From contig JAGRKE010000020.1 of assembly GCA_020442385.1 (NCBI GenBank), forward strand, positions 28,695 to 92,694: a stretch of DNA of 64,000 nt, written 5' to 3'. The notes under the pieces are model-generated. The model made no database searches. It was not told the DNA's origin and worked only from the letters and a program-made list of their open reading frames with translations. The stretch comes from Alphaproteobacteria bacterium (GTDB lineage Bacteria; Pseudomonadota; Alphaproteobacteria; Micavibrionales; Micavibrionaceae). Made by a program: the position numbers and the translations under genes. Below are positions 10,405-20,914 of the stretch, in pieces. How positions within the stretch are numbered: position 1 is the stretch's first letter; each line of letters begins with the position of its first letter.

Positions 10405-11310
10405 TTAAACAGCCTCCGCCCCAGAAATAATCTCAATCAATTCTTTCGTAATGGCGGCCTGACGCGCACGGTTATATTGCAATGTCAGGTCGTTAATCAT
10501 CTCACCCGCGTTACGCGTTGCGTTATCCATCGCGGTCATACGTGCGGCTTGCTCTCCGGCGGCGCTATCGAGCAGTGCGCGGAAAATCTGCACGCCGATA
10601 TTGCGCGGCAGAAGCTCGGTTAGAATTTCCTCTTCCGTCGGCTCAAAATCATAAGGAGAATAAGGCTCAGCGCTTGTCTTCTCCTCGGCCTTGTTGTCCT
10701 GCTGCGCATCATCCGCACTAAAGGGGATGAGCTGTTGCACAGTTGGTGTTTGCGACAGAACGGACTTAAATTCGTTATAAATCAGTGTGCACACATCGAA
10801 ATCACCGGCTTCAAAGCGCTCCAGCACATATTCGGAAACTTTGGCCACCTGCGCATATTCAACGCGCTTTTTGCCCACCATATCGGTGAAGCTTTCCCAG
10901 ATATTGCCACCCAGCTCGCGCTTAAGCACATCACGTCCTTTACGGCCGACACACACCACGAACACCTCTTTGCCTGCGCCCTTCAGCTCGCTGATTTTCG
11001 CACGCGCGGTTTTAACAAGGTTGGCGTTAAAGCCGCCGCACAGACCGCGGTCTGAGGTCATAATAATCAGCAAGTGACGGTTATCAGAACCCGTTCCAGC
11101 CAGCAGCGGAGAACTCGCCTGCGTAATCACAACATTGGCCGCCACGCGCGCCATCATCTCCGCCATTGCGTTGGCGTAGGGCTGCGCCTCCTCGGCCTGT
11201 TCCTGAGCACGGCGCAGCTTTGACGCCGCCACCATTTTCATGGCCGAGGTGATCTTTCTAGTCGATTTGACCGATGTAATGCGGTCTCTGTAATCGCGTA
11301 ATGATGGCAC
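10405..11310 (-). CDS. atpG: ATP synthase F1 gamma subunit
   Basis: Rotor subunit of F1-ATPase. The N-terminal [19 protein letters not shown] and C-terminal [20 protein letters not shown] segments are diagnostic. At 301 aa it is slightly long because of an acidic stretch around residues 200-225. The start codon is GTG, overlapping the stop of the upstream orphan (TAGTG), so it may be reached by translational coupling from that orphan. Confidence 0.96.
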   Translation of the reverse strand: MPSLRDYRDRITSVKSTRKITSAMKMVAASKLRRAQEQAEEAQPYANAMAEMMARVAANVVITQASSPLLAGTGSDNRHLLIIMTSDRGLCGGFNANLVKTARAKISELKGAGKEVFVVCVGRKGRDVLKRELGGNIWESFTDMVGKKRVEYAQVAKVSEYVLERFEAGDFDVCTLIYNEFKSVLSQTPTVQQLIPFSADDAQQDNKAEEKTSAEPYSPYDFEPTEEEILTELLPRNIGVQIFRALLDSAAGEQAARMTAMDNATRNAGEMINDLTLQYNRARQAAITKELIEIISGAEAV

Positions 11311-11768
11311 TATTCATTTCCTTTCGGAATTAAAATTGGGTTCACTTGTTTTAATTCCATATCTTCATCTAAGTGTGTTTTGATAAAGCGAATTTCATTA
11401 CCGGGAACATTTAACGCCAATCTAACACCAAGGTTCTGTCCGCCAATTTGATCTGTATTAATCGCAATTACCTTTGAAGGGTCTTCATATGCACCGATAC
11501 TTTTTAATACAGTACTAATTTTTTTTGCAGAGTTTACATCTTCGAACGTGTAGTAACCGCTAACCACATCAGACTGATGCGCGCGACGAAAAACACCGAC
11601 AACACCATATGAAGAGTTAGAAACCTGCATCAATTTCATGGAACGCTCAAGACCAGTAGTAATTCGACCATCGACTACGGCGTAGTTTTGACTATTACCC
11701 ACCACGGCATTAAAGACCTCTTTACGAAAAAGATTAAGGCTGGTCGAATATATACTTTGTATAGTCAT
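11310..11768 (-). CDS. Orphan gene between atpA and atpG
   Basis: 152-aa protein of unknown function inside the ATP synthase operon. It has no signal peptide or membrane segment and no match to any F-type subunit. It starts 32 bp after the atpA stop behind a good GGGAG, and its stop overlaps the atpG GTG by one base. The segment is AT-richer than atpA and atpG. An acquired gene now riding on the operon is the simplest reading; a lineage-specific regulator of the synthase cannot be excluded. Confidence 0.65.
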   Translation of the reverse strand: MTIQSIYSTSLNLFRKEVFNAVVGNSQNYAVVDGRITTGLERSMKLMQVSNSSYGVVGVFRRAHQSDVVSGYYTFEDVNSAKKISTVLKSIGAYEDPSKVIAINTDQIGGQNLGVRLALNVPGNEIRFIKTHLDEDMELKQVNPILIPKGNE

Positions 11769-11800
11769 GGCTTTCTCCCAAATTACTCAGTTAAGAATCT

Positions 11801-13354
11801 CTAAGCAGCCTTTTTATTTGCAGAGGCGAAACTCTTGCCGAACTTCTCGAGGAACTTCTTCATTTTGTCTTCAAGCTTTTCATCCAGTTTTTGCTGATCG
11901 CGGATGGTCTCCAGAATGTCTTTGCCATTCGCGCGAACATCTTCGAGCAGGCGTGCTTCGTAAGCATCAACCTCGTTCACAGGAACGCTGTCGAGATAGC
12001 CTTTTGTACCGGCATAGATTACGAAGACCTGCTCTTCCATTGTCAGTGGCGAGTACTGAGGCTGTTTCAACAGCTGTGTCAGACGCGCACCGCGGGCCAG
12101 AAGTTTCTGTGTTGATGCATCCAGATCAGAAGCAAACTGCGCGAAGGCTTCCATCTCACGATACTGCGCCAATTCCAGCTTGATTGTACCGGCAACCTGT
12201 TTCATCGCCTTAACCTGCGCGGCAGATCCCACACGAGACACCGACAGACCGACGTTAATCGCCGGACGGATCCCTTTAAAGAACAGCGCGGTTTCAAGGA
12301 AGATCTGACCGTCTGTAATCGAAATCACGTTTGTCGGAATGTAAGCCGATACGTCCCCGCCCTGTGTTTCAATCACAGGCAGAGCCGTTAGCGATCCGCC
12401 GCCATGTGTTTCTTCGTTCATCTTCGCCGCACGTTCCAGCAGGCGGGAGTGAATGTAGAACACGTCACCAGGATACGCTTCACGACCGGGAGGACGGCGA
12501 AGCAGCAGTGACATTTGACGATACGCAACGGCCTGTTTTGAAAGGTCATCGTAAATCACGAGACCATGCAAACCGTTGTCACGGAAGTATTCGCCCATTG
12601 TACAGCCTGTATAGGCCGCCAAGAACTGCATCGGTGCAGGATCGGAAGCCGTAGCCGCCACAACGATCGAATATTCCATCGCGCCGGCATCTTCGAGTTC
12701 TTTTACCAGCTGCGCAACAGTCGAGCGCTTCTGACCGATTGAAACATAAATACAGTAGAGGTGCTTGGACTCATCAGCCACTTTGTTCACGCTCTTCTGG
12801 TTAATGATCGCATCAACAGCAACAGCGGTCTTACCAGTCTGACGGTCACCGATGATCAACTCACGCTGGCCGCGTCCGATGGGAACCAGCGCATCAATCG
12901 CCTTCAGACCTGTTTGCATAGGCTCATGCACAGACTGACGGGGAATAATGCCCGGCGCTTTTACCTCAACGCGGCTGCGCTTTTTGGACTTAATCGGACC
13001 TTTACCGTCAATCGGGTTGCCCAGACCGTCAACAACGCGGCCCAGCAATTCCTTACCGACAGGAACGTCCACAATCTCACCCGTACGGCGCACGATGTCG
13101 CCTTCTTTAATGTCGCGGTCATCGCCGAAAATAACGATACCGACATTGTCAGCTTCCAAGTTCAGCGCCATACCTTTAATGCCGCCGGGGAATTCAACCA
13201 TCTCACCAGCCTGCACATTGTCCAGACCGTAAACGCGGGCCACACCGTCACCAACGGAGAGCACGGTACCGATTTCAGCGACATCTGCCTGCGCGCCGAA
13301 TTCCGCGATTTGTTTCTTCAGAATTTCTGAGATTTCTGCTGCTTTGATTTCCAT
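11801..13354 (-). CDS. atpA: ATP synthase F1 alpha subunit
   Basis: Non-catalytic nucleotide-binding subunit of F1. The P-loop GDRQTGKT is at 169-176, followed by [33 protein letters not shown] and the conserved [10 protein letters not shown]. The 517-aa length is normal. It directly follows atpH with one base between stop and start. The next gene is an orphan rather than atpG. Confidence 0.98.
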   Translation of the reverse strand: MEIKAAEISEILKKQIAEFGAQADVAEIGTVLSVGDGVARVYGLDNVQAGEMVEFPGGIKGMALNLEADNVGIVIFGDDRDIKEGDIVRRTGEIVDVPVGKELLGRVVDGLGNPIDGKGPIKSKKRSRVEVKAPGIIPRQSVHEPMQTGLKAIDALVPIGRGQRELIIGDRQTGKTAVAVDAIINQKSVNKVADESKHLYCIYVSIGQKRSTVAQLVKELEDAGAMEYSIVVAATASDPAPMQFLAAYTGCTMGEYFRDNGLHGLVIYDDLSKQAVAYRQMSLLLRRPPGREAYPGDVFYIHSRLLERAAKMNEETHGGGSLTALPVIETQGGDVSAYIPTNVISITDGQIFLETALFFKGIRPAINVGLSVSRVGSAAQVKAMKQVAGTIKLELAQYREMEAFAQFASDLDASTQKLLARGARLTQLLKQPQYSPLTMEEQVFVIYAGTKGYLDSVPVNEVDAYEARLLEDVRANGKDILETIRDQQKLDEKLEDKMKKFLEKFGKSFASANKKAA

Positions 13355-13355
13355 T

Positions 13356-13949
13356 TTATTTAGCCTCTTTCAGGTTCATTAAATTTTCATTGGATTGTTT
13401 GCTCATAGCTGCCTGCAAGCGTTCCAGCTTACGGGCAACGGAATCATCGATCATCTGGGAGCCGACTGTGACAATCATGCCGCCGAGAATGCTGGGCTCT
13501 ACGCGCACATCAAGCAACACATCAGAGCCAACGGTTTTGGCAATCGCCGCTTCGAGCGATTTTTTCTGGGCCGCGCTCATATCCTGCGCCACTTGTACGG
13601 TCACTGAAATTTCGCCGCGGCGCTTGGACAGCTCAGCCGAAAAGGCTTTGATAATAGCTTCCAGAGCGTTCACACGCCCGTTTTGCGCCAGCACGCCCAA
13701 GAAGTTCTTTGTCAGATCAGAAAATTTAGCTTTGTTTGCCAAGGCCAGAAGCGCTTTTGCTTGCTGCGCACTGCCCGCCAGCGGGGAACGAATCATAACG
13801 GACAGATCGGCGGAGCTTTCAATCATTGAAGACAGCTCGTTTAAATCTTTCTCAACGGCCTTGACCGCTTTTGCCTGTTCCGCAAGCTCAATAAGGGCTA
13901 CGGCATATCGCGACGCGACGGTGGAAGATGCTTTCACAGCAGATGTCAC
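13356..13949 (-). CDS. atpH: ATP synthase delta subunit
   Basis: Peripheral-stalk (OSCP-type) subunit linking F1 to Fo. The N-terminal [14 protein letters not shown] and the C-terminal [22 protein letters not shown] are characteristic. It probably starts at GTG 13949. It is the first gene of the atpHAGDC operon; Fo genes are not in the window, as is usual in Alphaproteobacteria. A possible promoter (TTGTCA, 16 bp, CTAAAT) lies about 50 bp upstream. Confidence 0.95.
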   Translation of the reverse strand: MTSAVKASSTVASRYAVALIELAEQAKAVKAVEKDLNELSSMIESSADLSVMIRSPLAGSAQQAKALLALANKAKFSDLTKNFLGVLAQNGRVNALEAIIKAFSAELSKRRGEISVTVQVAQDMSAAQKKSLEAAIAKTVGSDVLLDVRVEPSILGGMIVTVGSQMIDDSVARKLERLQAAMSKQSNENLMNLKEAK

Positions 13950-14114
13950 ACTCTTTTCCTTTACGCTTCAATTCGAACAAATTCTTACGTTGGCCGAGGA
14001 TTTAGCACAGCTTTCCGGCCATGACAAGTGTATAAGGACGCTAATTTAAGCCAAAATTCATAAAAAAATTTAGGGCGCTTGCTGGGGGTTGTGATTTGGA
14101 TTAAGACATAGGGA

Positions 14115-15524
14115 ATGATTCAGAAGACGAGCACCGTTTTTTTCCTGTTTTTTATCATCATTTTGGAAGGCTATGTCGTCCTTTCAACGGAGCTTTTGGC
14201 CATTCGCCAATCTATCCCCTTCACGGGCAGCGGCACCGAAACCGTTTCGGTGATTATTGCCGCCGTTTTAATGCCGCTGGCCCTTGGCTATCATGCGGGG
14301 GGAAGTTTCAAGCCACGCGCGGGCTTTGGCGTGCGTAAAAAGCTGATTTTAAACATCCTGATTGCGATGGTGTTTCTCATTCCCGGCCTGTCCTACATCA
14401 TTATTTCCGACCTTTATAATGCGAGTATCGAACACGGGCTCAAGCACCGTTTGATCCATGTGACGCTGTATTCGCTGCTGTTTATCGTCACGCCGGTTTA
14501 TTTGTTGGGCCAGACCATCCCGCTGATCAGCAATTATTTCGGCAAAGAAAAGCTTTCACGCATTACCGGGCGGATTTTGTTCTTCTCCACCATCGGATCG
14601 TTTCTGGGTGCGACGCTTTCGACGCTGGTTCTGATGTCGCATCTGGGCGTGGATGTGACGGTGGGGCTGAATTTCATTATTCTGACCGCGCTGGTGGTCT
14701 TGCTGAGCAAGGATAAATTCTCACATGTGGTCAAGGTCGCGCTGTTTTTGGGCTTGGTCGGGGTGGTGCTTAATTCCGGCTGGCTGACGCGCAAGGCCGG
14801 CATAATCCAGAGCAATCAATACAACACGATCGCGGTGCTGAATAAAAACGGGCAGCGCCACTTGCTGCTCAATAACAGCTATTCCTCGATGTATTCGGAT
14901 ACAGGGCGCAAATATACCTATCTGGAGATGGCGGAGAAGCTGGCGCTGGACGATCTGTGGAATGCGCACCCGCCCAAAGACGTGCTGGTGATCGGCGCGG
15001 GCGCGTTCACCTTCGGTCATGAGGATGAGATCAACCATTACGACTATGTCGATATTGATAAGAACCTCAAAGAGGTCGCGGAAGATTACATTCTCAAAGA
15101 GAAGATCAAGGAGAATAAAAGCTTCTACCCCATGCCTGCGCGCGCCTTTCTGGCGCAGACCGATAAGAAATATGATGTGGTGTTTCTGGATACCTATAGC
15201 GGGCGCTTAACCCTGCCCGAGCATTTGATCACGCTCGATTTCTTTCAAGAGATTAAGGCGCATTTGAAGGATGATGCGGTGCTGATTACCAATTTTGTCG
15301 GCTCGCCCAACTTCCTCGACCCGTTCAGCCGCACGCTGGATAACACGATGCGCGCCGCGTTTCCGTACGTGAACCGCCATGTCGGGCATGACTTATATGA
15401 ACCGTGGAACCGCGATGAAGAAAAAATCCGCAATATCATGTATATCTACCGCCACCAAAGCGGGCTGGAAGAGCCCTCTATCTATACCGATAACAAGAAC
15501 CGGGCGTTTCTGGATAAGCCCTAA
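14115..15524 (+). CDS. Membrane protein with spermidine-synthase-like domain
   Basis: 469-aa protein with about seven hydrophobic segments in residues 1-225, then a polyamine-synthase-like methyltransferase fold: LVIGAGAFTFGHEDE (291-305), acidic YVDID (311-315) and LDTYSG (358-363). Such fusions are common in Proteobacteria, but their substrate is usually untested. The glycine-rich motif departs from the GGGDG of true spermidine synthases, so I do not assign that activity. The stop overlaps the stop of the convergent TraX-like gene by 4 bp. Confidence 0.75.
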   Translation: MIQKTSTVFFLFFIIILEGYVVLSTELLAIRQSIPFTGSGTETVSVIIAAVLMPLALGYHAGGSFKPRAGFGVRKKLILNILIAMVFLIPGLSYIIISDLYNASIEHGLKHRLIHVTLYSLLFIVTPVYLLGQTIPLISNYFGKEKLSRITGRILFFSTIGSFLGATLSTLVLMSHLGVDVTVGLNFIILTALVVLLSKDKFSHVVKVALFLGLVGVVLNSGWLTRKAGIIQSNQYNTIAVLNKNGQRHLLLNNSYSSMYSDTGRKYTYLEMAEKLALDDLWNAHPPKDVLVIGAGAFTFGHEDEINHYDYVDIDKNLKEVAEDYILKEKIKENKSFYPMPARAFLAQTDKKYDVVFLDTYSGRLTLPEHLITLDFFQEIKAHLKDDAVLITNFVGSPNFLDPFSRTLDNTMRAAFPYVNRHVGHDLYEPWNRDEEKIRNIMYIYRHQSGLEEPSIYTDNKNRAFLDKP

Positions 15525-16312
15525 TACCAGCTCCACTCAAACAGGCCGAAGCCCTCGATGCCCAGCAAATAAGCCGCCAGCCTGAATACAAGCAGGTGCG
15601 CGACATATATTTCGAGCGTACGCCGCCCGCCAAATTGAATGAGCGCGGTGAGCGGACGCGGCCAAGATTTTGTCAGCGCCGGATAAGTCGCGGATTTAAA
15701 CCCATAGAGTGCGGTAAAGATAATGGCCGTTCCCGCCGCGACAAAAACGCTCTGCGCCGTATCAAACTCATAACCAATAATGTTCATGAAAGCATAGCTG
15801 GCGGCGGTAAAACCGATAAAACCCAGCGCCGCCGTGCGTGAAACAGCGCGGCATTTCTCCGGCTGGCGGCGCAGGAAGCCATAAAGCGGAATGGTCAGGC
15901 AAAATAGCCCGTATTCAACCGGCAAATGACTGGGGATGAGTAAAAGAGTAATGACGCCCAGCGCGATCAACATCGACTCCAACCCCGAAAAAACATACGC
16001 GGCGGCGCGGTCCAAAACCGGGCGCACCAGCGCCATGCCCACCAGAATGGTCAGCGGGAAAATATGCGGCGCGACAAGAAGACTGGTCAGGGTCAAGATA
16101 AGCGCCCCACCCCACAGACGCGCCGGAACATCGCGCGTCATCGCATACCCGATGAGAAACAACCAGATCGGCGCGCTCATGCGGCCCACCGCGCGCCACC
16201 ACATCGCCTCGGGATAAAAATAAATCCCGATATGATCGATAATCATCAACACAACCGCGAGGGTCTTGAGCAGATCGTAGGAGGTAATGTCTTTGGGAAG
16301 CGCCTTGGTCAT
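15521..16312 (-). CDS. TraX-like integral membrane protein
   Basis: 263-aa polytopic membrane protein resembling the TraX family, whose founding F-plasmid member is needed for pilin acetylation. The signature near the N terminus, LLKTLAVVLMIIDHIG followed by MWWRAVGRMSAPIWLF, is typical. An upstream in-frame TTG at 16357 exists, but ATG 16312 gives the family's usual N terminus. The same fold is found in chromosomal acyltransferase-like proteins, so conjugation is not implied. Confidence 0.7.
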   Translation of the reverse strand: MTKALPKDITSYDLLKTLAVVLMIIDHIGIYFYPEAMWWRAVGRMSAPIWLFLIGYAMTRDVPARLWGGALILTLTSLLVAPHIFPLTILVGMALVRPVLDRAAAYVFSGLESMLIALGVITLLLIPSHLPVEYGLFCLTIPLYGFLRRQPEKCRAVSRTAALGFIGFTAASYAFMNIIGYEFDTAQSVFVAAGTAIIFTALYGFKSATYPALTKSWPRPLTALIQFGGRRTLEIYVAHLLVFRLAAYLLGIEGFGLFEWSWY

Positions 16313-16345
16313 GGATTCACTATTGATGATTCTGAAAATAAAAAC

Positions 16346-16374
16346 TAGACAAATCAAAATCGTTTGCGTTATGA
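16346..16374 (+). promoter_or_regulatory. Possible promoter of the orphan at 16381
   Basis: TAGACA (16346-16351) and TTATGA (16369-16374) with a 17-bp spacer. The distance to the ATG leaves room for almost no 5' leader. Confidence 0.4.
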
Positions 16375-16380
16375 AAATGA

Positions 16381-17058
16381 ATGACTTTATACAGAGCCAA
16401 TGACAGACTGCCCGAAGATGAAACCATCTTGCTGGTCAAAGACCCGGAAGAGTTCAAGCTTTTCCGCGAGCGCGGGAATTTAGGCATTCGCGGCATTGTT
16501 TATGATGTCGCCGTTTCTGACACTTTGAGAAATTCTCTGATTGAGTTCGCAAAAATCGTTCTGGCCAAATACAAGAACGACCCTCAATCACTGAGCGCGT
16601 TAATGACCAAACAAAGATACGACAAAGTGCGCTTCATCAAAGACACATCCCCGCCGACGGATTTGGAGATACGAATGGATGTTGATACGCCGCAAGTGGT
16701 TTTTGAAAAGACATTCAAAGAGTATGCCAGCCCGAAAGACTTTAAAGGTATTACAGAGCTTTATAATACGTTAGCGCTTCTTAAAACATGCCGGACAAAT
16801 GCGGTAAACCCGGATTACACAAAACAAATGTGGCTCAAGATTAACTCCTTCTATCCGCGCCACTACCACCGTCATGAGCCTTTTTTAACCATGTCTTTTA
16901 ACCAACCCGGCACAGAATTTAAAAATGCGGATGAGACAAAATCGATTGTAACACCGATCAACCGCGCTCTGATCATTGATATGGCCGTTCACCACAGAGC
17001 ATCGCAGATTTCAGATAGCGATCAGAAAGACTCTCCGCGCATTGGCTGTATGTTATAA
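16381..17058 (+). CDS. Orphan protein with a DUF1826-like segment
   Basis: 225-aa cytoplasmic protein. The segment FYPRHYHRHEPFLTMSFNQ then PGTEF resembles the histidine-rich core of DUF1826 proteins (His-x-Asp, then a GPGT motif), a weak match. The rest is unassigned. It is AT-richer than its neighbours and meets priA tail to tail, the two stops sharing TTATAA. A TAGACA / TTATGA promoter pair ends only seven bases before the ATG, so its mRNA may be leaderless. Confidence 0.55.
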   Translation: MTLYRANDRLPEDETILLVKDPEEFKLFRERGNLGIRGIVYDVAVSDTLRNSLIEFAKIVLAKYKNDPQSLSALMTKQRYDKVRFIKDTSPPTDLEIRMDVDTPQVVFEKTFKEYASPKDFKGITELYNTLALLKTCRTNAVNPDYTKQMWLKINSFYPRHYHRHEPFLTMSFNQPGTEFKNADETKSIVTPINRALIIDMAVHHRASQISDSDQKDSPRIGCML

Positions 17059-19266
17059 AAAGCTCTGCGGATCAATGTCGATATAGACGCGCACGTTCGA
17101 TGGAATTTTATGTGCGCCGATCCACCCCTCAATTGTTTTTTGGATATTCACGCTTTTGTCCGCGCGCACCAAAAGTCGGTAGCGGTAGCGCCCGCGCAAG
17201 CGCGCAAGCGGCGCAGGCGCAGGACCGAGCGTTTGAATGGTCGGCCCCTGCGGCGCAGTTTTGCCCAGCGCCTTAGCAACCTCAATCACCTCGAACTCTT
17301 CACGGCCCGCAATGATGATGCCTGCCAGACGGCTATAGGGCGGCATATGGGCTTGTTCGCGCTCATGGGCTTCAGCCTCTAAAAAGGCATCGCGCGCACC
17401 ATGCGCGAGCGCCTTCATAATGCGGTGATCGGGCATAAAGGTTTGCAAATAGACATGCCCGGTCTTTTCCGCGCGCCCGGCGCGGCCCGCAACCTGATGG
17501 AGGAGCTGATAGGTGCGCTCCGCCGCGCGCAGCTCCCCGCCCGTTAGTCCTAAGTCCGCATCAATGACCCCGACGCAGGTCAGGTTCGGAAAGTGATGGC
17601 CCTTGGCGACAATCTGCGTGCCGATGATGATATCGACCTTGCCCTCGCGCACCTGATCAAGCATTGCGCGCAGCGTGTCATTATCCTCGGCCGTATCGCT
17701 GGCCAGCACCATAATGCGCGCATCGGGGAAATAGCTTTTCGCCTCCTCATAGATACGCTCCACCCCCGGACCGCAGGCGGCCAGTGAGTCCTTGTCATCG
17801 CATTCCGGGCAATTAAGCGGGCGGCGCATATGAAAGCCGCAATGGTGGCATTGAAGGTTCGCCCCGCCCTTATGCTCCACCAGCCACGCGGTGCAGCGCG
17901 GACATTCGCAGCGATGCCCGCAGGTGCGGCACAAAGTCAGCGGCGCATAGCCGCGGCGGTTGAGAAACAGCAAAACCTGTTCCCCCCTGCGCACCGTTTC
18001 AATGACGGCCTTTTTCAGCGTGGGGGAGATGAAGTGCTGGCGCTCCGGCTTATCGGTGCGCATATCAATAGTTTCAATCTCCGGCAGGCGCGCCCCGCCG
18101 AAACGATCGGGCAAATGCAGATGATCATAACGCCCGTTCCATGCGTTATGCATGGTCTCCAGAGAAGGCGTGGCGGAAACCAGCGTGACGGGAATTTCAC
18201 CCAGATGCGCGCGCACCACCGCCATATCGCGGGCATGATAAATCACGCCGCCATCTTCCTGCTTATAGGCGGGGTCGTGTTCTTCATCGACGACGATATA
18301 GCCCAGATCCGCATAGGGCAGAAACAGCGCCGAGCGCGCCCCAACGACGACCTTGGTTTCGCCATTGGCCACCCCGCGCCAGGTTTTGCGGCGCTGCGCG
18401 GGCGTTAAATGTGAGTGCCAAAGCGCGGGCGCACAGCCAAAGCGGGATTTAAAGCGCTCCAGAAACGCATTGGAGAGCGCGATTTCAGGAAGAAGGATGA
18501 GCGCCTGCTTTCCGGCCTTAAGCGCCTCGGCCACAGCCTCAAAATAAGTTTCGGTCTTCCCCGCCCCGGTCACACCGTCCAGCAGCGCGGCGGCATATTG
18601 ACCTGCCCGAACCTGATCGCACAGATGATCGGCGGCGATTTGCTGATCCGCAGAAAGATTGGCGCGCGGGCGACTTAGATCGGGTTTTCGGCAGGGCGCG
18701 GAGCTGTAAATTTCGACTAGCTCCAACAGGCCCTTATCGGCCATGCCCGTAACAACGCCCGCACTCACGCCCGCGAGCTCGGCAATTTCAGACGGGCGGC
18801 GGGCGAGGCCGTCCGATAAAACCTCCAGCACCTTTTTACGTTGCGGGGAGAGGCCCGTGGCGGCGCTCACTTTGGGTTTGTAGGCTTTGATGGGTTTGGG
18901 GGGCTCCAGCGCGCTAGGCGCACTCAAAGACATTTTCAAAACCGAGCCTTTAGGCGCGAGCGTATAATCCGCAACCCAGTCGATAAATTTGCGTTGCACA
19001 GAGGGCATAGGCGCGAAGTCATAACGCCAGATCATCAATTTGAGTTTTTTCGGATTCACATCGCCGGTCGCGTCCCCCCAGACCACGCCGGTAATATCAC
19101 GCCCACTCAAGGGGACTGTGACGTAATCGCCCGCCTGAACATCCATGTCATCGGGCACGATATAGTCATACGCCTTGCCCACGGGAAACGGCACAAGCAC
19201 ACGTTTGCATGTGCCCGGAGAGGCCGCCGGAGCCTCCTGATCCTGAAAGAGCGAGCTTTGAGTCAT
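17053..19266 (-). CDS. priA: Primosomal protein N' (PriA helicase)
   Basis: Replication-restart helicase that recognises stalled forks and reloads the replisome. The N-terminal DNA-binding part (residues 20-120) is followed by Walker A GVTGAGKT (231-238), a DEEHD box, and the eight-cysteine zinc-binding insert (CRTCGHRCECPRC ... CHHCGF ... CPEC) unique to PriA. Late motifs include IGTQIVAKGHHFP and QVAGRAGRAEKTG. The 737-aa length is normal. Its stop overlaps that of the convergent orphan. Confidence 0.97.
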   Translation of the reverse strand: MTQSSLFQDQEAPAASPGTCKRVLVPFPVGKAYDYIVPDDMDVQAGDYVTVPLSGRDITGVVWGDATGDVNPKKLKLMIWRYDFAPMPSVQRKFIDWVADYTLAPKGSVLKMSLSAPSALEPPKPIKAYKPKVSAATGLSPQRKKVLEVLSDGLARRPSEIAELAGVSAGVVTGMADKGLLELVEIYSSAPCRKPDLSRPRANLSADQQIAADHLCDQVRAGQYAAALLDGVTGAGKTETYFEAVAEALKAGKQALILLPEIALSNAFLERFKSRFGCAPALWHSHLTPAQRRKTWRGVANGETKVVVGARSALFLPYADLGYIVVDEEHDPAYKQEDGGVIYHARDMAVVRAHLGEIPVTLVSATPSLETMHNAWNGRYDHLHLPDRFGGARLPEIETIDMRTDKPERQHFISPTLKKAVIETVRRGEQVLLFLNRRGYAPLTLCRTCGHRCECPRCTAWLVEHKGGANLQCHHCGFHMRRPLNCPECDDKDSLAACGPGVERIYEEAKSYFPDARIMVLASDTAEDNDTLRAMLDQVREGKVDIIIGTQIVAKGHHFPNLTCVGVIDADLGLTGGELRAAERTYQLLHQVAGRAGRAEKTGHVYLQTFMPDHRIMKALAHGARDAFLEAEAHEREQAHMPPYSRLAGIIIAGREEFEVIEVAKALGKTAPQGPTIQTLGPAPAPLARLRGRYRYRLLVRADKSVNIQKTIEGWIGAHKIPSNVRVYIDIDPQSFL

Positions 19267-19336
19267 ATTTTCATTTTAAACACTCAGCCTGCGGAGTACA
19301 CTGGCTTTATCCATTTATCACCAAGGAGAGATCACA

Positions 19337-19786
19337 ATGAAATATGTTCTACTCGCGCTGGCCGGCATTCTGGCCCTGACAAGCACCGCCCAAGCCGCCG
19401 ATACCGTCGAAGGATACTGGCTGACGCAAAATGAACGCGCGGTGGTGAAAATCTCCCCCTGTGCGGATAGCGTTTGCGGCAAAGTCTATTGGATTATCGA
19501 TGGCGGCTTGCAATATGACGAGCACAATCCGGATGAAGCGATGCGCACACGCCCGATGTGCGGTCTGCAAATTCTGGGCGATTTCGAAAAGGCCGGTGAG
19601 AATGCGTGGGATAGCGGCTATATCTACAAGGCCGACGAAGGCGATATGTATGCGGCCAATATCGCGCTTCAGGACGATGGCACGTTGAAGCTGCGCGGTT
19701 ATATGGGGATTTCCCTGCTGGGTAAAACCCAAGTCTGGAACCGCGTAAACCCATCGGATTACAAGGCCTGCCGCGCCCCGTCTTAA
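19337..19786 (+). CDS. Secreted DUF2147 protein
   Basis: 149-aa protein with a clear signal peptide cleaved after TAQA near residue 20. The mature part (VEGYWLTQNERAVVKI, CGKVYWI, YMGISLLGKTQVW) is the DUF2147 beta-barrel-like domain. The family is common in Proteobacteria and is exported to the periplasm; its function is unknown. Divergent from priA with about 70 bp between starts, and with a good AAGGAG upstream. Confidence 0.85.
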   Translation: MKYVLLALAGILALTSTAQAADTVEGYWLTQNERAVVKISPCADSVCGKVYWIIDGGLQYDEHNPDEAMRTRPMCGLQILGDFEKAGENAWDSGYIYKADEGDMYAANIALQDDGTLKLRGYMGISLLGKTQVWNRVNPSDYKACRAPS

Positions 19787-19812
19787 GGCACGGGTTATCG
19801 CTCATAAATAAT

Positions 19813-19841
19813 TTGACATATTTATACTATTTCGATAGAGT
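19813..19841 (+). promoter_or_regulatory. Promoter of the orphan pair at 19920
   Basis: Consensus TTGACA (19813-19818), 17-bp spacer and TAGAGT (19836-19841), about 80 bp before the first start codon. Confidence 0.5.
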
Positions 19842-19919
19842 TTTCCCCTGCTTATTCAGTGGGGGAGGTAAGCCCGAAACAACAATTTGCGAAACAAACA
19901 ATCGCAAAGGATGTATGAC

Positions 19920-20348
19920 ATGGGCAAACCAAAAATCGAAACAAAAGAAATGAGCGTCGTAAGGCTTCATAGCGCGCTGAAAGATTTTAGTTTCTTCGAA
20001 AATAACGATCACCTTAAAGATCTGTTTAGTCTATACGCCATGCGCGTCGCAAAAACAGAGTTTTTAAGAAGTGGAAAAGCAACAGAAATTCTGACTGAGG
20101 CCTGTCAGCGCTTATTATCCGATCTTGGTTGCGAAGGGCAAAAGCTGCAAGCTGCAACGGAGATGTTAACGCCTAAAATTATAACAGCCTTTAACGCCAC
20201 ACTCAGCAGCACCAAATTTACGTCTACCCAGCAAAAAGCCGAAAAATATTATCTTCATGTTATGCGCCTTAAAGTTCCGAACTTGAACCTTCTGGCTAAA
20301 GAAAAACAAGCTTTCATCGAAAAGCACTTGCCAAATATTGGATTGTAA
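19920..20348 (+). CDS. Orphan protein, first of a paralogous pair
   Basis: 142-aa, mainly helical cytoplasmic protein of unknown function. The ATG at 19920 has AAAGG at a nine-base spacing; longer in-frame starts at 19887 (TTG) and 19911 are less well placed. It resembles its downstream neighbour: both have an L/V-H-x-A opening, a cysteine near the middle, then a GC-x-x-Q-x-L-x-x-A segment ending in PKI. The pair starts behind its own promoter, lies between the DUF2147 gene and transaldolase, and is AT-richer than both. Confidence 0.65.
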   Translation: MGKPKIETKEMSVVRLHSALKDFSFFENNDHLKDLFSLYAMRVAKTEFLRSGKATEILTEACQRLLSDLGCEGQKLQAATEMLTPKIITAFNATLSSTKFTSTQQKAEKYYLHVMRLKVPNLNLLAKEKQAFIEKHLPNIGL

Positions 20349-20354
20349 ACGCAG

Positions 20355-20837
20355 ATGTTGAGACTATTCACCCTCAAGACTATCTTTAATCGAAAAGTCA
20401 AATTAGGCCCAATCACCGCGCAAGATGTGCATGCGGCCATTCCCCATTGCCGCTTGTTTAAAGATGCATCCATGTACACAAAAGAGCTGTTCAAACAGCA
20501 CTTAATAAAAAACATTACCACCTTCGATATGACGGAAGATGAATTTGAATCCGTTCTGCAAAAAACCTGCATGGCCTTTTTTAAAGAGATTGGATGCCCG
20601 GAGCAGTATCTAGAGAAAGCGGCGCAAGAATATGCGCCTAAAATCCTGGCCCATCTCTACGAGATTAAAGACAAGATGTTTGGCGTGAGCAAAGAGATGC
20701 ATGCAAACGCCTATTTTTACTATGACATCGAAAGAGATATGCGGGTCTCGAAAAAGATTGAACATCAAGGGCGCTTTGAACAAGACAAAGAAAACTTCTT
20801 TGAGAACATTGTTTTGGGAAAGCTTGCCCACCCTTAA
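20355..20837 (+). CDS. Orphan protein, second of a paralogous pair
   Basis: 160-aa protein, six bases after its paralogue. The shared region (VHAAIPHCRLF, then LQKTCMAFFKEIGCPEQYLE, then APKIL) lines up with LHSALKDFSFF, ACQRLLSDLGCEGQKLQ and TPKII of the first protein. The C-terminal 50 residues are rich in charged and aromatic residues and differ between the two. Function unknown; a tandem duplication inside an acquired unit is likely. Confidence 0.65.
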   Translation: MLRLFTLKTIFNRKVKLGPITAQDVHAAIPHCRLFKDASMYTKELFKQHLIKNITTFDMTEDEFESVLQKTCMAFFKEIGCPEQYLEKAAQEYAPKILAHLYEIKDKMFGVSKEMHANAYFYYDIERDMRVSKKIEHQGRFEQDKENFFENIVLGKLAHP

Positions 20838-20914
20838 CAAACTCCCCTCTTGAAATGAAACCTTAGAGTGCGTACCTATGATGTGACCAAACACACTTAG
20901 GAGTATATGCGCTT

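Noticed and set aside
16313..16380. Possible remnant of the priA 3' end left of the orphan at 16381 (translates D-F-D-L-S-S-F-Y against D-I-D-P-Q-S-F-L).
   Set aside because: Only about 18 of 27 bases match, in AT-rich DNA and with one gap; not distinguishable from chance.
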